NCBI RefSeq assembly: GCF_047501465.1
Contig: NZ_JAZDRL010000001.1
Span: forward strand, 1,054,001 to 1,118,000
Reading direction: 5' to 3'
Length of the DNA stretch: 64,000 bases
From: Pseudochelatococcus sp047501465
GTDB taxonomy: Bacteria > Pseudomonadota > Alphaproteobacteria > Rhizobiales > Beijerinckiaceae
A program made the translations under genes and the position numbers. Of the stretch, positions 25,357 through 33,380 are shown piece after piece; position 1 is the first letter of the stretch, and the number at the start of each line of letters is the position of its first letter. The notes under the pieces are model-generated. The model did no database searches. It saw only the letters and a list, made by a program, of their open reading frames with translations, and was not told where the DNA came from.

Positions 25357-25701
25357 TCAAATTAAGTAATACGAGAATAAGATAGCGATTGTTACGGCGT
25401 TGAGGAACGATTGAGCTGATTTGTCATATCGTGTAGCGATGCGGCGCCAGTTTTTGAGTTTGGCAAAGCATGCCTCCACCCTCCATCTTTTTTTATAAAG
25501 CTCTGTATCAATTGTATTTTTGACTTTTGCATTTTTTCGGTCTGGCACACAATATGTGATGTTTGCGGCTTCAACGCAGGCGCGGATGTCTTTGGAAACA
25601 TAGCCTGTATCCGCCAGTATCTGGCGTAAATTTGGATGATTGCAGGCGTTGATCAGCAGCGGGGCGAGGCAAACATCGTGAATGTTGCCACCCGTGATCA
25701 A
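25357..25701 (-). CDS. IS5-family transposase, orfB (C-terminal part)
   Basis: About 114 residues starting MITGGNIHDVCLAPLLIN. It carries the second catalytic Asp (LADTGYVSKDIR) and the catalytic Glu (VEACFAKLKNWRRIATRYDK). It is normally made as the C-terminal part of an OrfAB fusion by -1 frameshifting at the A7 run; read this way the junction gives GRSCGGWTSKIHLACNGRGK, matching intact relatives. The stop codon lies within the terminal inverted repeat. Confidence 0.88.
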   Translation of the reverse strand: MITGGNIHDVCLAPLLINACNHPNLRQILADTGYVSKDIRACVEAANITYCVPDRKNAKVKNTIDTELYKKRWRVEACFAKLKNWRRIATRYDKSAQSFLNAVTIAILFSYYLI

Positions 25702-26120
25702 CCATGCGACGGGTTTGCCGCGCCCGTTACAGGCCAGGTGGATTTTACTCGTCCAACCGCCGCAAGATCGACCTGTGGCAGGACATCCTTTTTTTGGGCG
25801 CCAAGAGCCGAACGCTGTACCCGTATCGTGGTCGAATCTATCATAAGTGTCTCATCTTGCGCGTCTTTTTCGGATAAAGCCTGAAAAATACGCGTCCAGA
25901 CGCCCTGAGCGTTCCAGCGTTGATAGCGCGTGTAAAGTGTTTTGTGTGGTCCGTAAATCGCCGGAGCCTGCCGCCACATCACACCCGACTGAAGAACATA
26001 AACAATCCCCGATACGACCCGCCGATCATTTACACGCCGCCGTCCCCGCTTCACCTTCGGCAACAAATCCTGCAATTTGGACCAGGCAATGTCATTGATA
26101 TAAAAAGGATATCCACCCAT
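25698..26120 (-). CDS. IS5-family transposase, orfA (N-terminal part)
   Basis: About 140 residues with the DUF4096-like N-terminal domain (YPFYINDIAWSKLQDLLPKV, SGIVYVLQSGVMWRQAPAIY) and the first catalytic Asp in LMIDSTTIRVQR. The zero frame ends shortly after an AAAAAAAG run at 25789-25795. ATG 26120 has GAGG at good spacing, while the longer ORF to 26132 would start with TTG. Confidence 0.87.
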   Translation of the reverse strand: MGGYPFYINDIAWSKLQDLLPKVKRGRRRVNDRRVVSGIVYVLQSGVMWRQAPAIYGPHKTLYTRYQRWNAQGVWTRIFQALSEKDAQDETLMIDSTTIRVQRSALGAQKKDVLPQVDLAAVGRVKSTWPVTGAANPSHG

Positions 26121-26321
26121 CAGAAACCTCAAAATTAAAGCGATGATGGGAGTGAATCAAAACACTTATAAATATTCGTTAATTTGAAGGCTTAACCTAT
26201 ATTTTATGAAATGTTCTTTCCAAAGCTCGTGGTTAGCACTCGCTACCATCAATGTATAAACGAAATTTAATCATATTTCTCAAATAAAACAACTCATTTC
26301 ATCAAACAAAGAAAATTAAAC

Positions 26322-27077
26322 ATGACCTCATTACCACCATTTCTACCTGCATTTACAATTAACTGCAATTTTTCTGATGATTATAATCTCGAAGAGAATG
26401 TCATCCATGACGTTCAAGTCTTTACCATTCAAGATTATGCTTGGGGCGCGAACGATAGCATACGGATGGATGACTCAGACGCTATCGTAAGCGCAGCAAA
26501 CGATAAGTCAGGTTTAGAGACGCGTATATGCACTCGACTTGACCTAAGCGACGCTGATTATAAAGCCGTGCTAAAGCTCAATAACCTTTCGGAAGAGGAG
26601 ATTGAAAACCTCGACCTGGCAGATCTGAACAAGCTATCTGATACTCAGCTGAGTTTATTGGATGCTAGAGTTTTAAACTGCCTGCCTCCAAGGTCCATCC
26701 GAGATGTTCTGCCCCGTGTATTGAAAAACCTTTCCGATAGCGCTCTGCAGAAGATTGAATGGTGGGTGCTCAATGGTCTTGCTTTGAACGCCTATACAGA
26801 GCTTCAGCCTAGGGTACTGAATAAGCTTTCAGATAAAACCATCAAGAAGCTTGAACCAAACGTATTTAACTATTTCTCTAAGAAGACTCTTGAAGAAATT
26901 GAATCAAGAGTTTTTAAAAATGCATCCGATTCAACTATTATGCAACTATCTTTAGACACAGTAAATAATCTTAAAGAAAGTATAGCTAAAAGTTTAATGC
27001 ATCTCTTGTCACCATCAGCGCTGGAAGCAATAATTGAGCGGGAAATTGCTTCAATCACGCAGCCCATTCAGAACTGA
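26322..27077 (+). CDS. Protein of nine tandem 16-residue helical repeats, unknown function
   Basis: A 251-residue protein with no signal peptide. Residues 83-226 divide without any gap into nine 16-residue units (83-98, 99-114, 115-130, 131-146, 147-162, 163-178, 179-194, 195-210, 211-226) with consensus [PS]RVLNxLSDxxLxxLE; clear examples are PRVLNKLSDKTIKKLE and PNVFNYFSKKTLEEIE. A partial unit follows (LLSPSALEAIIERE). Each unit looks like a short turn plus a helix, suggesting a small superhelical binding scaffold. It is in an AT-rich setting between an IS and a glycosyltransferase, near a type I exporter whose substrate is unknown. I do not recognise the family. Confidence 0.78.
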   Translation: MTSLPPFLPAFTINCNFSDDYNLEENVIHDVQVFTIQDYAWGANDSIRMDDSDAIVSAANDKSGLETRICTRLDLSDADYKAVLKLNNLSEEEIENLDLADLNKLSDTQLSLLDARVLNCLPPRSIRDVLPRVLKNLSDSALQKIEWWVLNGLALNAYTELQPRVLNKLSDKTIKKLEPNVFNYFSKKTLEEIESRVFKNASDSTIMQLSLDTVNNLKESIAKSLMHLLSPSALEAIIEREIASITQPIQN

Positions 27078-27389
27078 ATGTCGGATTAGAGCCAAGACAT
27101 CAACAAGGCTGTATTTAATGCTTCTCAATGACAAGAAACTTAAAGCAGCCTTTTTGAAGTTTATTTAACACCAGGAAATTATGTATTTCGCGGTAAAAAT
27201 CCAACAATTACTTCGCATTAATTTTTCCTTTAATTACAATATTCATTAGCGTTCTCTGCATTAATCCATCAAAAACAATATATTTATTCGTAATTCCTTA
27301 AATATCGTGTAGCGTTCAGCATCTCTTTATTCACCTGACAGCATCATCATGATGAAAACGATAGATGCGCACGATATTTATGGCTCTAC
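27078..27389. other. AT-rich intergenic region after the repeat protein
   Basis: The 312 bases are AT-rich, continuing the composition of the upstream accessory segment. I see no gene, hairpin terminator or recognisable operator. Confidence 0.5.
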
Positions 27390-28703
27390 ATGACAAATGG
27401 TGCATTGGAAAACGTCACTTGGGCAAAGCGTACATGGGGATTTGTCCCGCAGCTTTGGTTTAGGCTTGGTGTCGTACGTTTGTGGCGGCTTATCCCACGC
27501 CCCCTCCGGCGACGCATTGTGGCACGCATCATTCCACTCCCCAAGCGCACTGGCCAGAGACTGACAGCCCCACAAGCTCCGGTTCTTATGTGCGGCTTCC
27601 TATCCAGTCCGCTTGGGCTTGGCTGGAGCGCACGCATCACCCGCAGCCTACTTATGGAAGCAGACATACCAATCCGCGATTTTGATATCGGCCACGCTTT
27701 TGCTGCAGGTGCGAAAAACCAGGTTTTACCTCATGCGGGCGGCCCCGCCACGGTGATCCTCAATTTCAATCCGGGGCAATTTGGCTATGCGCTACAGTTC
27801 CTGCCTGCCGCCATTTTGCGCGACAAATATGTCATTGGTTATTGCGTGTGGGAGCTAGAACAGATCCCGGATGACTGGCTGCCTCCGCTCGCATTGGTTG
27901 ATGAACTCTGGGTGCCTACTGAATTTGTACGCGAGGCTTTTCAACGAGCAGGCGTAACAATGCCAATCCGGCTTGTACCGCACATCATGCATGCACCTAA
28001 AACTCTGACGCCGGATCGCGCGCGCTTTGGTTGGCCGAAAGAAGCGTTTGTGACAACAGTTGTAGCAAGTTTACGATCAAGCCTGGCGCGCAAAAACCCT
28101 CTCGCTGCGGTAGATGCCTTCCGGCAAGCCTTTTCGGCAGATGATAATGCCGTGCTCATCCTGAAACTTGGCGATGCCCATCTGGAGCCAGAGGCACTGG
28201 CATACGTGCGCGCATATATTGGCCATGATCCACGCATCAGGTTAATGCTCGACACGCTTGATGATGAGGCTATGTGGACCCTTTTAGCCACCTCAGATGC
28301 TGTCATGTCACTGCATCGCGCAGAGGGATTTGGCCTTGTACCTGCCCAGGCGATGCTTGCAGGCCGACCTGTAATCGCAACAGGTTGGTCCGGCAATCTC
28401 GATTTCATGACACCTGACACCGCATGCCTTATACCCATCCGCCTTGTGCCAGTCGATGACCCCAGCCAGCTCTACGTTGCGCCAGATCTGCATTGGGCCG
28501 ATCCTGATATCGCAGAGGCAGCAGCAGCATTGCGCCGTCTTTATGATAATCCGACTGAGCAGGCAGAAATTGGTAATCGCGCCCGTTTGCACATTGAAGC
28601 TTATTTCCGCGCAGCAAAAGCGCCAATTATTACAGCTGTTCAGGCATGGCATAAAAGCACTTCTGCGCCTGAAACCATTAGCCAGTATCAAAACGGACAA
28701 TAA
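27390..28703 (+). CDS. Glycosyltransferase family 4 protein
   Basis: A 437-residue GT-B fold glycosyltransferase. The N-terminal half has GFLSSPLGLGWSARITRSLL and the VIGYCVWELEQIPDDW block; the C-terminal nucleotide-sugar half has ASLRSSLARKNPLAAVDAF and HRAEGFGLVPAQAMLAGRPV. In the last motif the usual E-x7-E has Gln in place of the second Glu (EGFGLVPAQ). Donor and acceptor are unknown; no polysaccharide cluster surrounds it. The N-terminal ~55 residues are basic and may associate with the membrane. Confidence 0.86.
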   Translation: MTNGALENVTWAKRTWGFVPQLWFRLGVVRLWRLIPRPLRRRIVARIIPLPKRTGQRLTAPQAPVLMCGFLSSPLGLGWSARITRSLLMEADIPIRDFDIGHAFAAGAKNQVLPHAGGPATVILNFNPGQFGYALQFLPAAILRDKYVIGYCVWELEQIPDDWLPPLALVDELWVPTEFVREAFQRAGVTMPIRLVPHIMHAPKTLTPDRARFGWPKEAFVTTVVASLRSSLARKNPLAAVDAFRQAFSADDNAVLILKLGDAHLEPEALAYVRAYIGHDPRIRLMLDTLDDEAMWTLLATSDAVMSLHRAEGFGLVPAQAMLAGRPVIATGWSGNLDFMTPDTACLIPIRLVPVDDPSQLYVAPDLHWADPDIAEAAAALRRLYDNPTEQAEIGNRARLHIEAYFRAAKAPIITAVQAWHKSTSAPETISQYQNGQ

Positions 28704-28897
28704 GACGCCTTAATACGGACACAGCCCTCTGTTCAGATATTGCTGTAGGGTTCGTATAGTGTCGGTTTCGTGATCAGTTTCTGTCACCATCATTCTTGCG
28801 GGAACGAAGGTTCTGTCACAAACTGAAAACAATGTCCGGCGCGAGCAGACCCCAAATCCTCACCTCCCTACACGGGAGCGGGCAGGAGGTTCGTATC

Positions 28898-29344
28898 GTG
28901 GTATATAACGTTATTAAAACGCCCGCACGCCCAAGCCGATTTTCATTTCGGCACTTAGTTGTGACGGGCCTTGCTGCCCTGACAATGACGGCTGTGAGCA
29001 TCCCTCAAGTCAGCGCTAAACAAGCCAGTTCCAAGCACACCTCAGTTACCGTGCCTGTGAGCAATGAACTGCCATTGGTTGATGTTCAGTATCGTCACGG
29101 CCCACCACCTCCCGGTTATTTTGGCCCCCCTCCCGGATATGGGCCACCCAGAGGTTATGGTCCTCCTAGAAGGTACGGACCTCCTCCCGGTTATGGTCCC
29201 CGCTGGCGCCGTCCTCCACCACCTCCACCGGGGTGGGGGCCTCCAGCGGTTGGCATCTGGGTTCCGGCACCACCATTGGTAGTACCGCCCCCTCCAGGGC
29301 CCCGCTATTATTATCCAGGACGTGGGCCGTATTATTACGATTGA
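28898..29344 (+). CDS. Exported Pro/Gly/Tyr-rich protein
   Basis: A 148-residue protein from GTG 28898, chosen because GGAGG lies eight bases upstream; the longer ORF from 28796 lacks such a site. A basic N-region and hydrophobic stretch (FRHLVVTGLAALTMTAVSIP then QVSA) form a signal peptide. The mature part is low complexity: repeated GPPPGYGPP-like units (e.g. GPPPGYGPPRGYGPPRRYG) and runs of five to six prolines, ending RGPYYYD. It is probably a surface or periplasmic structural protein and an obvious EF-P client. A strong terminator follows. Confidence 0.8.
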   Translation: MVYNVIKTPARPSRFSFRHLVVTGLAALTMTAVSIPQVSAKQASSKHTSVTVPVSNELPLVDVQYRHGPPPPGYFGPPPGYGPPRGYGPPRRYGPPPGYGPRWRRPPPPPPGWGPPAVGIWVPAPPLVVPPPPGPRYYYPGRGPYYYD

Positions 29345-29361
29345 ACCCGCGTATATCAAAA

Positions 29362-29403
29362 AATAATCGAGCGAAACCATCAGTTTCGCTCGATTATTGT
29401 TTT
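29362..29403. terminator. Strong bidirectional rho-independent terminator
   Basis: A perfect 16-bp stem (AATAATCGAGCGAAAC with GTTTCGCTCGATTATT), five-base loop, flanked by AAAAA on the left and GTTTT on the right. It ends the Pro/Gly-rich gene and may also stop readthrough from ispG. Confidence 0.9.
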
Positions 29404-29474
29404 CTGGAATGAATGGCCTGTCTCCGAAATGAACTGCTCACCTATTTCATAATGTCCCGCCTATGCCCTGAATA

Positions 29475-30722
29475 TCAGCCGAAACGACGTTCGATATAGT
29501 CGTTCACAAGGGCCTTGAACTCAGCAGCAATACCAGCCCCTTTCAGTGTCATGGCTTTTTCACCGTCGATGAACACGGGTGCCGAGGGTGTTTCGCCTGT
29601 ACCGGGAAGTGAAATGCCAATATCGGCATGCTTCGATTCACCCGGCCCATTCACAATGCACCCCATCACCGCGACATTGAGCGTCTCAACACCGGGATAA
29701 CGGGTTTTCCATTCTGGCATGGATGTCGTGATCCAGTCCTGAATGTCGCGCGCGAGCTCCTGAAACACTGTCGAGGTCGTACGCCCACACCCCGGACATG
29801 CCGCCACAAGCGGAACAAAGGTGCGAAAGCCCATCGTCTGCAGCAATTCCTGCGATGCACGCACTTCAAGCGAGCGATCTCCGCCGGGTTCAGGCGTAAG
29901 TGAATATCGGATGGTGTCGCCGATACCCTGTTGCAGCAGAATCCCCAACGCGGCTGATGATGCAACAATGCCCTTTGAGCCCATACCGGCTTCGGTCAGG
30001 CCAAGATGCAGAGCATAATTACACCGGCGCGCCAGATCGCGATATACCGCAATCAGATCCTGCACCGCCGATACCTTGGCCGACAGAATAATACTGTTAC
30101 GCGAAAGGCCAATCTCCTCCGCCCGCGCGGCAGAGAGTAGCGCTGATTGCACCAGTGCCTCACGTGTGATGGCACGCGCATCCAGTGGGGCATCGCTTTT
30201 CGCATTCTCATCCATCAGCCGGGTTAGCAGCTCTTGATCAAGCGAGCCCCAGTTCGCCCCAATGCGCACAGGCTTGCCATACTTTGCGGCGATTTCCACA
30301 ATGGTCGAAAACTGCTTATCGCGCTTTTGTTTGAAACCGACGTTACCAGGATTGATCCGATATTTCGCCAGTGCTTGGGCACATGCTGGATGATCTGTCA
30401 GTAGCGTATGACCGATGTAGTGAAAGTCGCCGACCAGCGGCACATCGATCCCCTTCACCATCAGCGCATCACGAATATACGGCACCGCGCGTGCCGCCTC
30501 TTCACGATCAACGGTAATGCGGACAATTTCCGAGCCGGTCCTTGCCAGTGCCGCCACTTGCTGCACCGTAGCCGCAATATCGGCGGTATCGGTATTTGTC
30601 ATGGATTGCACAACAATCGGCGCACCACCGCCCACTACAACACCACCAACATCGACAGCCACAGTTTGGTGGCGGGCGGCAGGGCGAGCATCGGCAATCA
30701 GAGGCGCGGGAGCAACGTTCAT
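29475..30722 (-). CDS. ispG: 4-hydroxy-3-methylbut-2-en-1-yl diphosphate synthase (flavodoxin)
   Basis: IspG (GcpE) converts MEcPP to HMBPP in the MEP isoprenoid pathway using a 4Fe-4S cluster. The 415-residue product shows GGAPIVVQSMTNTDTADIAA at the N terminus and cluster cysteines in ACPGCGRTTSTVF and GCIVNGPGESKHADIGIS. The reading frame extends 15 codons to 30767, next to the zur stop codon; ATG 30722 is preferred by similarity at the N terminus. It lies downstream of zur on the same strand. Confidence 0.95.
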   Translation of the reverse strand: MNVAPAPLIADARPAARHQTVAVDVGGVVVGGGAPIVVQSMTNTDTADIAATVQQVAALARTGSEIVRITVDREEAARAVPYIRDALMVKGIDVPLVGDFHYIGHTLLTDHPACAQALAKYRINPGNVGFKQKRDKQFSTIVEIAAKYGKPVRIGANWGSLDQELLTRLMDENAKSDAPLDARAITREALVQSALLSAARAEEIGLSRNSIILSAKVSAVQDLIAVYRDLARRCNYALHLGLTEAGMGSKGIVASSAALGILLQQGIGDTIRYSLTPEPGGDRSLEVRASQELLQTMGFRTFVPLVAACPGCGRTTSTVFQELARDIQDWITTSMPEWKTRYPGVETLNVAVMGCIVNGPGESKHADIGISLPGTGETPSAPVFIDGEKAMTLKGAGIAAEFKALVNDYIERRFG

Positions 30723-30767
30723 CGGTTGAAACCTATTGGTTAAATCACTGGGGTGTATATCGCCCAT

Positions 30768-31421
30768 TCATATAGAATCAGCAACAGGTTCCTCATGCGC
30801 TGCCCCGCTGCAATGGGCGCATAATCCTACGATTTCCACCACCTTGGCGCGCGGTATGAAACCCGCCTCACCCAGAATGCTGGACATCGCACTGCTAACT
30901 GTCGGGGAGGAAGCCTCATCCACACCCCCACATGCTTCGCAGATCAGAAACACCACCAACTCATCAGGCGTATGTTCATGGGGGCAGGCGATAAAAGCAT
31001 TGCGCGTTTCAAGCTTATGAATGAAACCTTGTTCGAGTAAAAATTCCAGCGCCCGGTAAATCGTGATAGGCGCCACCCGACGTGAGACTTCGCGCCCCAT
31101 AATCTCAGCAATATCATAGGCTCCTAATGGCCTATGCGTTGTGTAAAGCGCCGACAGCACTTCATGCCGAATGGGGGTCATTCGCACCCCCCGATCACGG
31201 CAAAGCTGCGCCGCCTGCTCCAGCGCGCCCGGCGCAAGAATCGCGCGATGCGTTGCATGATCACACGCACCGCCATGTCGTTCCTCATGAGAATGGGAAT
31301 GAGCCTGTTTTGGATCATGCCCAAGGCGCGCGTTCAAAGCATTCTCCTCATCAATTTTTGATAAACGGAACTTAATATCATCTGGCGTAATTGTCACTTT
31401 ATCATACCAAACAAGCTGCAT
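30768..31421 (-). CDS. zur: Fur-family zinc uptake regulator (Zur-like) with His-rich insert
   Basis: A 217-residue Fur-family repressor. The winged helix (RMTPIRHEVLSALYTTHRPL, VAPITIYRALEFLLEQGFIH) and structural zinc cysteines (CEACG and CAHCS) are present. The N terminus is about 60 residues longer than a typical Fur protein and includes a His-rich block (HSHSHEERHGGACDHATH), as in zinc-sensing members. Zur rather than Fur, Mur or PerR is inferred from this and from the CxxC pairs. The 12-bp palindrome TATCATATGATA about 20 bases upstream of the start suggests autoregulation. Confidence 0.83.
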   Translation of the reverse strand: MQLVWYDKVTITPDDIKFRLSKIDEENALNARLGHDPKQAHSHSHEERHGGACDHATHRAILAPGALEQAAQLCRDRGVRMTPIRHEVLSALYTTHRPLGAYDIAEIMGREVSRRVAPITIYRALEFLLEQGFIHKLETRNAFIACPHEHTPDELVVFLICEACGGVDEASSPTVSSAMSSILGEAGFIPRAKVVEIVGLCAHCSGAAHEEPVADSI

Positions 31422-31441
31422 TAAGAATCCGGCTTCTGAAA

Positions 31442-31453
31442 TATCATATGATA
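31442..31453. promoter_or_regulatory. Palindromic operator candidate upstream of zur
   Basis: TATCATATGATA is a perfect 12-bp palindrome within a longer AT-rich imperfect dyad (GAAATATCATATGATACTCA then TTAC). It lies 21 bases upstream of the zur start and about 200 bases before bdhA, a position expected for a Zur box. Binding is not shown. Confidence 0.45.
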
Positions 31454-31660
31454 CTCATTACCTGAGATTATTTGCACGCATATCCCTGCTCTGGACAGAA
31501 CGGTTTACCTTGAATATGGGACCAGCTTGAATGCTATCTGTGTTTTCGGTTACCCCTAGTGCAGTTAAGGATTGCTGGCTCATGCTGCAATCCTCATGGC
31601 GCGGTCCTTCAATGGGCGCCAGTTTTTTCTTTCCACGGGAAGCCAGGGAGGCTTTTGCCC

Positions 31661-32446
31661 ATGTCTCTGAAATCGCGTACTGCCGTTGTTACCGGCTCCA
31701 CCAGCGGTATAGGCCTTGCCATCGCCCGCGCTTTTGCGCGCGAAGGAGCTAACGTTGTCATCAATGGTTTTGGTGATGCGGGAGCAATCGAAAAAGAGCG
31801 CCTCGGCATCGAAGACGAGTTTGGCGTAAAGGCCTTTTATTCGGCGGCCGATCTTTCCAAGGCGGATGAAGCGTTCAACCTCGTCGTTGATGCTGAGAAG
31901 ACTTTTGGCACCGTTGATATTCTCGTCAACAACGCGGGTATTCAGCATGTTGCGCCGGTTGAAGAATTTCCGGTCGAAAAGTGGGATCTCATTCTGGCAC
32001 TGAACCTTTCAGCCGCGTTCCACACCACGCGCGCCGCCCTTCCTGGCATGAAGGAACGCAAGTTCGGCCGCATCATCAACACGGCCTCTGCCCACGCGCT
32101 CGTTGCCTCACCCTTCAAATCTGCCTACGTCGCCGCCAAACATGGCATCGCCGGCTTCACCAAGACTGTAGCGCTGGAGACAGCAACATTCGGCATTACC
32201 GCCAACGCCATCGCGCCTGGTTATGTCTGGACGCCTCTGGTTGAAAAGCAGATTCCCGATACCGCCAAAACCCGCGGCATAACCGAAGAGCAGGTCAAGC
32301 GCGATGTCCTGCTCGCCGCCCAGCCCACCAAGGAATTCGTTACGGTTGAAGAAGTTGCGGCCCTTGCTGTCTTCCTGGCTGGCGATAATGCACGTTCCAT
32401 CACGGGGGCAGTCCTATCGATTGATGGCGGCTGGACGGCTCAGTGA
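31661..32446 (+). CDS. bdhA: 3-hydroxybutyrate dehydrogenase (SDR family)
   Basis: A 261-residue short-chain dehydrogenase oxidising (R)-3-hydroxybutyrate to acetoacetate with NAD+, used in polyhydroxybutyrate turnover. It has TGSTSGIGLAIARAFA, NNAGIQHVAPVEEFP and the catalytic Ser/Tyr/Lys region NTASAHALVASPFKSAYVAA; the IQHVAPVEEFP and AQPTKEFV segments are characteristic of BdhA. GGGAGG ten bases upstream fixes the ATG at 31661. It overlaps the following CitE-like gene by four bases. Confidence 0.93.
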   Translation: MSLKSRTAVVTGSTSGIGLAIARAFAREGANVVINGFGDAGAIEKERLGIEDEFGVKAFYSAADLSKADEAFNLVVDAEKTFGTVDILVNNAGIQHVAPVEEFPVEKWDLILALNLSAAFHTTRAALPGMKERKFGRIINTASAHALVASPFKSAYVAAKHGIAGFTKTVALETATFGITANAIAPGYVWTPLVEKQIPDTAKTRGITEEQVKRDVLLAAQPTKEFVTVEEVAALAVFLAGDNARSITGAVLSIDGGWTAQ

Positions 32447-33333
32447 GTGCGGGCATCAAGCCGCGCCGGAGCCTGTTGTTCGTCCCGACCTCGAATACCC
32501 GCGCGCTTGAAAAGGCGCGTGGGCTGGCGGCGGATGTCATCATTCTCGACCTTGAGGACGCTGTCGCCACTTCTGCGAAAGAGCTGGCCCGCGAGCAGGC
32601 TGAACGCGTCATTATGGAGGGCTTTAACGGCCGTGAAATTGCGCTGCGCATCAACGGTATAGATACGCCATGGTTCGCTGACGATATGGCGCTCATTGCA
32701 CGTGCCACACCCGCTGCCGTGCTGCTCCCGAAAGTCTCATCGCCGGAAGCTTTACGTGGTCTTACCCATCAGCTTGATGCGCTCGGCGTTCCTCAAAGGT
32801 TACGCGTCTGGGCAATGATCGAAACCGCACGTGCTGTCATCGATGCTGATGCAATCGCACGCTCCAGAGATGATAGAAACAGCCGTCTTGATCTCCTCAT
32901 GCTTGGCACCAACGATCTCGCGCATGAAACCGGTGCACGCATGATACCGGGACGTTTACCCTTTCTGGGGTGGTTGCAATCGGTATTGCTTGCTGCCCGC
33001 GCCAATGGGCTTGCTGTTATCGATGCCGTCTATAACAATTTCAGCGACACGGGTGGTTTTGCCGAAGAATGCAATCAGGCCCGCGATCTCGGTTTTGATG
33101 GCAAATCGCTGATCCACCCATCCCAAATCGACATTGCCAATGAAGTCTTTGGACCATCTCAGGAAGAAATTGCCGAAGCCCATGCGCTGATCAGCGCCTT
33201 CGCAGCTCCCGAAAACGCGGGCGGCGGAGCCGTAAAATATAAGGGACGCATGATCGAGGATCTTCACGTTGCCAGCGCAATGAGCAGACTGGCCCTGGCT
33301 GAAGCAATCCACGCCTTGCATTCCCCAAAATAA
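32443..33333 (+). CDS. CitE-like HpcH/HpaI aldolase family protein
   Basis: A 296-residue CitE-like lyase, a TIM-barrel enzyme acting on CoA thioesters such as malyl- or citramalyl-CoA. Motifs: RRSLLFVPTSNTRALEKARG, DVIILDLEDAV (Mg2+ region), IETARAVIDADAI, LMLGTNDLAHETG and GFDGKSLIHPSQI. It starts at GTG in the GTGA overlap with bdhA, so the two are translationally coupled, hinting at a role in acyl-CoA or hydroxybutyrate metabolism. No citF/citD partners occur, so it is not a citrate lyase subunit. The exact substrate is open. Confidence 0.86.
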   Translation: MSAGIKPRRSLLFVPTSNTRALEKARGLAADVIILDLEDAVATSAKELAREQAERVIMEGFNGREIALRINGIDTPWFADDMALIARATPAAVLLPKVSSPEALRGLTHQLDALGVPQRLRVWAMIETARAVIDADAIARSRDDRNSRLDLLMLGTNDLAHETGARMIPGRLPFLGWLQSVLLAARANGLAVIDAVYNNFSDTGGFAEECNQARDLGFDGKSLIHPSQIDIANEVFGPSQEEIAEAHALISAFAAPENAGGGAVKYKGRMIEDLHVASAMSRLALAEAIHALHSPK

Positions 33334-33365
33334 AAAAAGCCGGAGCATTGCTGCCCCGGCTTTTT
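33332..33365. terminator. Rho-independent terminator, convergent CitE-like and lpdA
   Basis: AAAAAGCCGG pairs with CCGGCTTTTT around a twelve-base loop, so it can end transcripts from both sides. Confidence 0.9.
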
Positions 33366-33380
33366 AAATAATTTAGCCAA

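Larger units (their letters stand above)
25351..26193 (-). mobile_element. IS5-family (IS427/IS1031-group) insertion sequence
   Basis: The element of about 830-845 bp is bounded by inverted repeats: TTCAAATTAA at 25356-25365 and its complement TTAATTTGAA at 26179-26188, with similarity continuing inward (GTAATA vs CGAATA). The outermost bases and the target duplication could not be settled. It carries orfA and orfB overlapping in different frames, with an A AAA AAG slippery heptamer (minus strand; T7 run at 25789-25795) where a -1 shift restores a full transposase. All three DDE residues appear preserved, so it may be active. Confidence 0.88.

Noticed and set aside
25420..27316. 13-mer ATATCGTGTAGCG shared by the IS and the region before the glycosyltransferase
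   Set aside because: A shared 13-mer is expected by chance in 64 kb, and flanks do not align.
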